Shown here piece by piece: positions 41,757 to 46,722 of a DNA stretch of 46,722 nt. Under the pieces are notes generated by a model, which searched no databases, was not told where the DNA came from, and worked only from the letters and a program-made list of their open reading frames with translations. This DNA is from PVC group bacterium (GTDB lineage: Bacteria; Auribacterota; Erginobacteria; Erginobacterales; PUNC01). Location: the NCBI GenBank assembly GCA_003551625.1, contig PUNC01000106.1:1-46722 (forward strand), read 5' to 3'. Position 1 is the stretch's first letter. The number at the start of each line of letters is the position of its first letter. The translations under genes were made by a program, and so were the position numbers.

Positions 41757-43027
41757 TGAAGGAACAGATCGAACTTGTAACCCTGGGCAACGGTCTGCGG
41801 GTTCTCTGCGATTACCTTCCGGAAGCGGAGTCGGTCGCGGTCGGGGTCTGGATAGAGACCGGGAGCCGGTATGAAGGGCCGCGGCGGCAGGGAATCAGCC
41901 ATTTTCTCGAGCATATGCTCTTCAAGGGAACCCGCCGCCGTTCACCCCGCCGGATCTCCCGTGAAATCGAGGGCAGGGGTGGGGTCCTCAACGGCTTCAC
42001 CTCCGAAGAGATGACCTGCTACCTGGCGATGGTGCGGGCCGGAAGGTTTCTCTCCGCGATGGACCTCCTTTTCGACCTGGTCTGGAACCCGCGCCTGGCC
42101 GGCGCCGATATCGAGAAGGAGAAGGGGGTCATTAAAGAAGAGATACGCCTTTACCGGGACCACCCCGGCCACCACGCCCAACAGTTACTACAGGAGACAA
42201 TGTGGCCCGATCAGCCACTGGGGCGGGCGGTGCTGGGGACGGAAAAAACCGTGGACGGCATCGGGAAAAAAGAGCTGGCGCGTTATCAGCTCTCCGCTCA
42301 TCAACCCCGCCGGATGGCGCTGGTGGTCTCCGGGAACGCGTCCCCGGAGAGAGTCTTCAAAGCGGCCGGCGAGTTCAAGCCCCCCCGTTCCGCCGCTCGG
42401 GGGCGACGGTTCGAACCGGCCCGCTACAGCTCCTCCCGGAGGCCGCGGATCGTCAAGCGTCCGATCGAGCAGGCCAACCTCTGCCTGGGAGTCAGGGGAC
42501 TGCCCCGTTCCCATCCCGATAGAATTGCGCTGACGATTCTCAGCGTCATCCTCGGAGGGAATATGAGCTCCCGTCTTTTCCACGAGATGAGAGAGAAGAG
42601 AGGATGGGCCTACTCGGTCTCCTCACAGGCGAATTTTTACCGCGACGCCGGGGACCTGACGGTCTCCGCCGGCATCCTTCCCGGCCGGGCCGGGGCCGCC
42701 GTCCGCCTGATCCGCGGAGAAATGGACAAGTTGAGCGCGCGGGCGGTCCCCCGCCGGGAATTGGACCGGGCCCGGGAATACCTATGGGGACGCACTATAT
42801 TGAGCTGGGAGAAGTCCGTGAACCGAATGCTGGCGCGGGGGGAATACCTGATCGCGTTGAACGAAATCCTCACCTTGAAGTCGATTGAAGAAGAGCTGAA
42901 GAGGGTTACCCCCGGACGGGTAAAGTCCCTGGCGGAGAGGATATTTCGCCGGGGCGGGGAGCGGCTGGCCCTGGTGGGCCCGGCCGACGTTCCGCCCGAA
43001 AAAGCCGCGTCCTGGCTGGCCCGGTAA
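41753..43027 (+). CDS. M16 family zinc peptidase
   Basis: A 424-residue pitrilysin-family protease. The inverted zinc motif HFLEH is at residues 50-54, with the distal Glu about 75 residues on in VIKEEIRLYRDHPG. The C-terminal half carries the M16C-type fold with GGNMSSRLFHEMREKRGWAYSVSS. The length is that of processing-peptidase-like bacterial M16B proteins, with no signal peptide visible. Gene overlaps ruvX and is five bases from the first possible lepB start. Confidence 0.93.
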   Translation: MMKEQIELVTLGNGLRVLCDYLPEAESVAVGVWIETGSRYEGPRRQGISHFLEHMLFKGTRRRSPRRISREIEGRGGVLNGFTSEEMTCYLAMVRAGRFLSAMDLLFDLVWNPRLAGADIEKEKGVIKEEIRLYRDHPGHHAQQLLQETMWPDQPLGRAVLGTEKTVDGIGKKELARYQLSAHQPRRMALVVSGNASPERVFKAAGEFKPPRSAARGRRFEPARYSSSRRPRIVKRPIEQANLCLGVRGLPRSHPDRIALTILSVILGGNMSSRLFHEMREKRGWAYSVSSQANFYRDAGDLTVSAGILPGRAGAAVRLIRGEMDKLSARAVPRRELDRAREYLWGRTILSWEKSVNRMLARGEYLIALNEILTLKSIEEELKRVTPGRVKSLAERIFRRGGERLALVGPADVPPEKAASWLAR

Positions 43028-43050
43028 CACCGTTGGCGGCAAGAATAACT

Positions 43051-43917
43051 ATGAAGACGGCGGCGAAGAACAAGCGTGCGGATAAGAAAAAACCGAAGTC
43101 GCGGGTTCGGGAATGGTCCGAGTCGATCGGCCTGGCGGTCCTGCTGGTCCTGGTGGTCAGGACTTTCGTTGTCGAGCCTTACAAGATACCAACCGGCTCG
43201 ATGGAGCCGACGCTTTTGGGCGTCGAGCGACGCTGCCCGGAATGCGGCCGGGTTTTCGGATACGACGGTCGGCACTGCCCCTATGACGAAACCCGGCTTC
43301 GGCTGACCAGGATCGGGGACCGGATTCTGGTCAACAAGTTTCTCTACGGCCCCAAGACCCCGACCAAGATACCTTTCACCGACATCCTGCTGCCGTATTT
43401 CCAATTCCCCGGCTTCCGCGATCCCCGGCGCTGGGACATCGTCGTCTTCCACTACCCCGAGAATCTCACCCAGAACTACGTCAAGCGCCTGGTCGGTCTT
43501 CCGGGAGAGACGCTCGAGATCCGAGGCGGTGAGATCTGGATCGACGGCCGCCGGGAAGCCAAGCCGGAAGAAGCGGATTTTTACTATCATAACCAGGGCG
43601 GCTGGGGCAGGGCGGGGACGCGCTACCGGATTCCCGCCCGGGGCGATGAGATCGCCCTGGAGGCCGACAACTTCGATCTTTACGCCCACGTGATCAGGAT
43701 GGACGGCCACGCCGCGGAGCTGGTGGGAGGCGAGGTGCGGATCGACGGCCGGACTAAAATGGTTTACACGGTAAAGCAGAATTATTATTATGTTCTCGGA
43801 GACAACAGCGCCAACAGCCAGGACAGCCGCTTCTGGGGTTACGTCCCGGAACGCTACCTGCTGGGAAACGTGTTCTTCATCTACTGGCCGCCCCGGCGCT
43901 GGGGAACGGTCAATTAG
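43051..43917 (+). CDS. lepB: Signal peptidase I with Cys-rich insertion
   Basis: A 288-residue inner-membrane serine protease that removes signal peptides. One membrane helix is at about residues 22-40. The nucleophile Ser50 is in IPTGSMEPT and the general base Lys145 is in NYVKRLVGLPGE. GDNSANSQDSRFWG is the final conserved box. Between Ser50 and the first catalytic beta region is an insertion with CPECG (Cys62, Cys65) and HC (His75/Cys76), which resembles a zinc knuckle. ATG 43051 is preferred to TTG 43033, which would add six residues; neither has a strong ribosome-binding site. Confidence 0.92.
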   Translation: MKTAAKNKRADKKKPKSRVREWSESIGLAVLLVLVVRTFVVEPYKIPTGSMEPTLLGVERRCPECGRVFGYDGRHCPYDETRLRLTRIGDRILVNKFLYGPKTPTKIPFTDILLPYFQFPGFRDPRRWDIVVFHYPENLTQNYVKRLVGLPGETLEIRGGEIWIDGRREAKPEEADFYYHNQGGWGRAGTRYRIPARGDEIALEADNFDLYAHVIRMDGHAAELVGGEVRIDGRTKMVYTVKQNYYYVLGDNSANSQDSRFWGYVPERYLLGNVFFIYWPPRRWGTVN

Positions 43918-43934
43918 TTGATCGGGAAGACGCA

Positions 43935-45995
43935 ATGGCCGAGGAAAAAACTCGTCAAAACGAAGCCGCGCCTTCGCCGGCGGGAAAAAGGCGGCGGATC
44001 TTCGGGATGGGCGCGAAGTTCACTCTCCTGATCCTGGGGGTTCTGGCCTTTATCACCTTATTTTCTATCCGGCATTCCACGCGCAAGATGCGCGAGGCGG
44101 TCAGCCTGGGGATGGAAGAGATGGCCGCCGCGATGGGCCGGGTTCTGGGATTGGCCTCGGCTTACCAGGGATTCTTCGGCATCGACGACCGGCAACTTAT
44201 CCAATATCTTGAATCCGCCGTCGGCCAGCCGGATGTGGTTTTCGCCGCCATCTTTATGGACGACCGGGTGATCTACCGGGGAATGGGGCGGCAAGAAGCG
44301 GAGGCCCTGAAACGGGGAGAAAACCCGTTCGACCCCGAACTCATCTTCCTGGAAAGACAGGATATCGAGCTTGACTCCCCGATCGGAAAACTGGGGGAGA
44401 TCGTGGTGGGAATCTCGCGGGAACGGCTCAACCGGGAACAGACCCGGATCATCCGGGGACAGGTTCTGGCCGCTTCCGGACTGGGCGCGGCTTCCCTGAT
44501 CGTGCTCTGGACGATCGTCTTTTCGATAACCCGGCCCTTGCGCCGGCTCGCTCTTCAGGCCGAAAAGATCGGCCGCGGCGATCTCGACGATCCGGTGGAT
44601 TTGAAGACCGGAGACGAAGTGGGGCTTTTGGCCGAGAGCGTGGAAAAGATGCGCCGGGACATATCCAGAAACATCGGAAAACTGACTTTTCTGGGAGAGC
44701 TGGCCCATATCCTGAACTCCGCCGGGACCCTGGAAGAAGCCTTCACCCAGGTAGGGCGCAAACTCCACAATCACCCGATCTGGCGTTGGCACCGGGTGGG
44801 GGTCTGCCTGGTAGGGCGGGGGATACCCGAATCCCGGTTTCACTACTACCGGATCTATCCGCCTCCCGCCAAGGGAGACCGTCCCTGGGAGGACTTCGGC
44901 CTCCCGGAGACGGCCGTCAACGAGACCCTGATTCGCAAGAGACCGGTCACCCGTCCCGACGCCTCCCGCTTTCCTCCCGCCGACTCCTTCTCGCAAAAGA
45001 TGAAGGAAGTGGGCGTCGTCTCGGACCTCTTCCGGCCGCTGACGGTCAAATCGGCCTGCCAGGGGGTCCTTTATATGGGATTTGCCGGTGACGAGGCCGC
45101 CTCGGAAGAGGTCCAGGATATCGCGCAGAATTTGGCCGACGATCTGGCGGGAACGGTGGAGAGGGTCTATCTGGTGGAAGACCTGCGCCTGAACCTCAAA
45201 CAGCTCAAACGCGTGCACCAGGACCTCAGATCCCTCGACGGGCTGAAGACCGAGTTCATCTCATCGGTAAGCCACGAATTGAGGTCCCCGCTGGTATCGC
45301 TCAGCGGTTATCTCGACCTGATGCTGGAGGAGAAGCTGGGCGGCCTCAATTCGGAACAGAAGAAAGGCCTCGAGGTCTCGGTCAAGAGCCTCGACCGCCT
45401 GACCGAGCTGATCGACAAGATGCTTACCTTCTCCTCGCAGCAGAAAGAGGAGAAGATCGAACCGACCGACTTCGACCTTCAACCGACGCTTGAACACTGC
45501 CTGGCGATCGTCAAGGCCTCGGCGCTCAAGAAACAGATCGAGCTGAGAATGAGCCTGGAGGAAGGCTTGCCCGCGGTTTGGGCGGATGAGGGGCGCATCA
45601 TCCAGGTGGTTATCAACCTTCTGGATAACGCGGTAAAATTCAGCCCCGAGGGCTCCCGGGTCGAACTGATCGCCCGCCGGCCCCTGCAAAAGACCCCGGA
45701 CAACGAAGGAAAACTGGAAGTTCTGGTCAGGGACCGGGGAGCGGGCATCTCCGAGGAAGACCGTAAACATATCTTCACCAAGTTCTGGCAGGGAAAAGGC
45801 GGGCCGGACGGCGGCTATCGCGGAATCGGCCTCGGCCTGGCGATGGTAAAGAGGATAATCGAACTGCACGGATGCCGGATCGAGGTTCAGAGCACCAAGG
45901 GCAAGGGCTCCACCTTTATCTTTACCCTCCCGATATCTCCCCGGGCCCCGGAAATGGCCGAAAAGGCGCGGGAGAAGGGCGATGAAGAAAGCTGA
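43935..45995 (+). CDS. Membrane sensor histidine kinase with HAMP and GAF-like domains
   Basis: A 686-residue kinase. Two membrane helices (about residues 28-46 and 175-197) flank an extracytoplasmic sensor. HAMP is at about 195-250, then a GAF-like region (about 265-420, GRKLHNHPIWRWHRVGVCLVG). The phosphoacceptor His447 is in SSVSHELRSPLVSLSGYL. The ATPase domain has NLLDNAVKFSPEG, DRGAGISEED and GIGLGLAMVKRII. No response regulator follows; instead a small HTH gene overlaps the last 14 bases. Confidence 0.9.
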   Translation: MAEEKTRQNEAAPSPAGKRRRIFGMGAKFTLLILGVLAFITLFSIRHSTRKMREAVSLGMEEMAAAMGRVLGLASAYQGFFGIDDRQLIQYLESAVGQPDVVFAAIFMDDRVIYRGMGRQEAEALKRGENPFDPELIFLERQDIELDSPIGKLGEIVVGISRERLNREQTRIIRGQVLAASGLGAASLIVLWTIVFSITRPLRRLALQAEKIGRGDLDDPVDLKTGDEVGLLAESVEKMRRDISRNIGKLTFLGELAHILNSAGTLEEAFTQVGRKLHNHPIWRWHRVGVCLVGRGIPESRFHYYRIYPPPAKGDRPWEDFGLPETAVNETLIRKRPVTRPDASRFPPADSFSQKMKEVGVVSDLFRPLTVKSACQGVLYMGFAGDEAASEEVQDIAQNLADDLAGTVERVYLVEDLRLNLKQLKRVHQDLRSLDGLKTEFISSVSHELRSPLVSLSGYLDLMLEEKLGGLNSEQKKGLEVSVKSLDRLTELIDKMLTFSSQQKEEKIEPTDFDLQPTLEHCLAIVKASALKKQIELRMSLEEGLPAVWADEGRIIQVVINLLDNAVKFSPEGSRVELIARRPLQKTPDNEGKLEVLVRDRGAGISEEDRKHIFTKFWQGKGGPDGGYRGIGLGLAMVKRIIELHGCRIEVQSTKGKGSTFIFTLPISPRAPEMAEKAREKGDEES

Positions 45996-46218
45996 TCCGC
46001 GGCTCGCCCCTCGGACGGCGGGCGAAGAAGAAGTTTTGGAGCGGCTGATAAAATTCTGGAGTTTTCACCGGCGTTTCGACGCCAACATCAAGGATCTGGC
46101 CGCTTTCTGCGAAGTCTCGCGGGATACCGTTTACCGTTGGCTGAACCGCAAGGCGCTGCCCAAGCCGGCCAAGGCGGTAAGGATCGCGGACTGGCTCGCA
46201 AGAAGAGGCGAGTTCTGA
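45982..46218 (+). CDS. Small helix-turn-helix protein
   Basis: A 78-residue protein. Residues 36-70 form a likely helix-turn-helix: DLAAFCEVSRDTVYRWLNRKALPKPAKAVRIADWL, similar to short XRE/Cro-like domains. It overlaps the sensor kinase gene by 14 bases, so expression is coupled. It has no receiver domain. Whether the kinase acts on it, or it is an independent regulator, is unknown. Confidence 0.7.
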   Translation: MKKADPRLAPRTAGEEEVLERLIKFWSFHRRFDANIKDLAAFCEVSRDTVYRWLNRKALPKPAKAVRIADWLARRGEF

Positions 46219-46269
46219 AAGCCTTGAAAAGGCCGAAACCGGATTATTCCATCCCTCTTTCTTGTTGTT

Positions 46270-46391
46270 GTAGTCCACGGCTTCAGCCGTGGCAACTCCC
46301 GCTTACTGTCGTCCACGACTTTAGCCGCGGTAAACCACCCCTGAAGGGGTGGACTACGAGAGACAGATGTAGCCCACGGCTTTAGCCGTGG
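46270..46391. repeat. REP-type palindrome cluster (four hairpins)
   Basis: Four REP hairpins: 46270-46292, 46308-46330, 46335-46357 and 46369-46391. The first, second and fourth are CCACGGCTTCAGCCGTGG-like, and the third is CCACCCCTGAAGGGGTGG. They match the units at 31641-31780. The 295-base gap around them (46219-46513) otherwise holds only a CCGGATTATT motif near 46240 and a GGAGGTGAAG-type GC-rich stretch near 46450. Confidence 0.78.
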
Positions 46392-46513
46392 CGGCGCACC
46401 AAAAATATGCCACCCGGAAGACGTGCATCAACAAAACCCTCTCCTCCTCTGGAGGTGAAGCAGGGGAGGGGGGCGAATTACCATTATGCAACAAATCCTA
46501 CCAGGATAGATCA

Positions 46514-46645
46514 ATGAGAATAATACCGATAATCCAGGTCTTGATACTTGGGTTTTCGTTAGGCGGTTGTCGAATTGATCCTGACGCCATTCAAACAAAA
46601 CCGGAGTCAATCAGCGATTTTGACACAAAACTGCCGAGGAGTTGA
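46514..46645 (+). CDS. Small lipoprotein
   Basis: A 43-residue predicted lipoprotein. The hydrophobic segment (residues 2-18) ends in LGGC, a good lipobox, with the lipidated Cys at residue 19. The mature part is short and polar (PDAIQTKPESISDFD). Local base composition is lower in GC than in the neighbouring genes, which may mean recent acquisition. ATG 46514 is preferred to the longer reading from 46388, because the lipobox signal starts here and AGGAT lies upstream. The last 77 bases of the window hold no visible gene. Confidence 0.5.
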   Translation: MRIIPIIQVLILGFSLGGCRIDPDAIQTKPESISDFDTKLPRS

Positions 46646-46722
46646 CTCGAAATTCCTCGCCTCCCAGGGGAGCTTCCAGGGCCTCATTTTCAAGGTTTTG
46701 GCCGTTCCCCAAGATTTGCCCC

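Overview
This is a GC-rich bacterial window, dense with housekeeping genes. Most genes lie on the + strand in short translationally coupled operons. No rRNA, phage region or CRISPR array is visible. The three tRNAs do not encode CCA, and promoters of the TTGACA/TATAAT type and Shine-Dalgarno sites are readable. The window begins exactly at the terminal inverted repeat of an insertion sequence, which suggests an assembly contig broken at a multicopy IS. I cannot place the organism firmly. The split coaC/coaB, the Cys-rich insertion in signal peptidase I and the REP and 'GTCATTGCGAG' repeats would fit a free-living Gram-negative-type bacterium of a poorly cultured lineage, possibly Omnitrophota- or PVC-like; this is a low-confidence inference.

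Layout. 1-1092: IS256/IS1249-like element. 1199-6063: DUF4282 membrane protein, a carbohydrate ABC importer (two permeases and a lipoprotein binding protein, no ATPase) and a DUF559 nuclease-like protein. 6068-6334: MITE-like element, followed by a flavin reductase-like gene. 7078-12526: orphan histidine kinase, then a Gld-type ABC cluster (ATPase, permease, GldG-like, DUF4340). 12538-13665: dnaJ. 13789-18592: ileS, a DksA/TraR zinc-finger gene, lspA and manA. 18667-21819: yicC, gmk, rpoZ, coaC, coaB and a small ORF. 21849-22008: tRNA-Cys and tRNA-Leu(UAA). 22351-25646: cobalamin salvage (cobO divergent from btuFCD). 25768-28937: HAD phosphatase, mpg, two coiled-coil membrane proteins and a NYN-domain protein. 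28990-29415: Trp-rich secreted protein. 29611-33460: uvrB and uvrC separated by REP palindromes. 33525-34019: tRNA-Leu(CAG), a repeat end and a gene remnant. 34029-35048: Gfo/Idh/MocA oxidoreductase. 35303-36707: three Hsp20 genes behind a sigma-54-like promoter. 36867-39669: two-subunit molybdenum hydroxylase. 39734-43917: smpB, manC, ruvX, M16 peptidase and lepB. 43935-46218: membrane sensor kinase overlapping a small HTH gene. 46270-46645: REP cluster and a small lipoprotein.

How the genes fit together. ManA and ManC supply GDP-mannose precursors. CobO and BtuFCD take up and adenosylate corrinoids. Mpg, UvrB, UvrC and RuvX are DNA-repair or processing functions. LspA and LepB process exported proteins, including the lipoproteins and secreted proteins encoded here. 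The Hsp20 trio and DnaJ form a proteostasis component.

I found no clear, complete new defence or mobile system. The most interesting leads are the MITE-like element whose inverted repeat supplies a ribosome-binding site, the slippery A8 at the transposase start, the coiled-coil/NYN cluster, the kinase/HTH overlap, the UvrC without its C-terminal helix-hairpin-helix domain, and the MalG-like permease with a roughly 155-residue extra domain.
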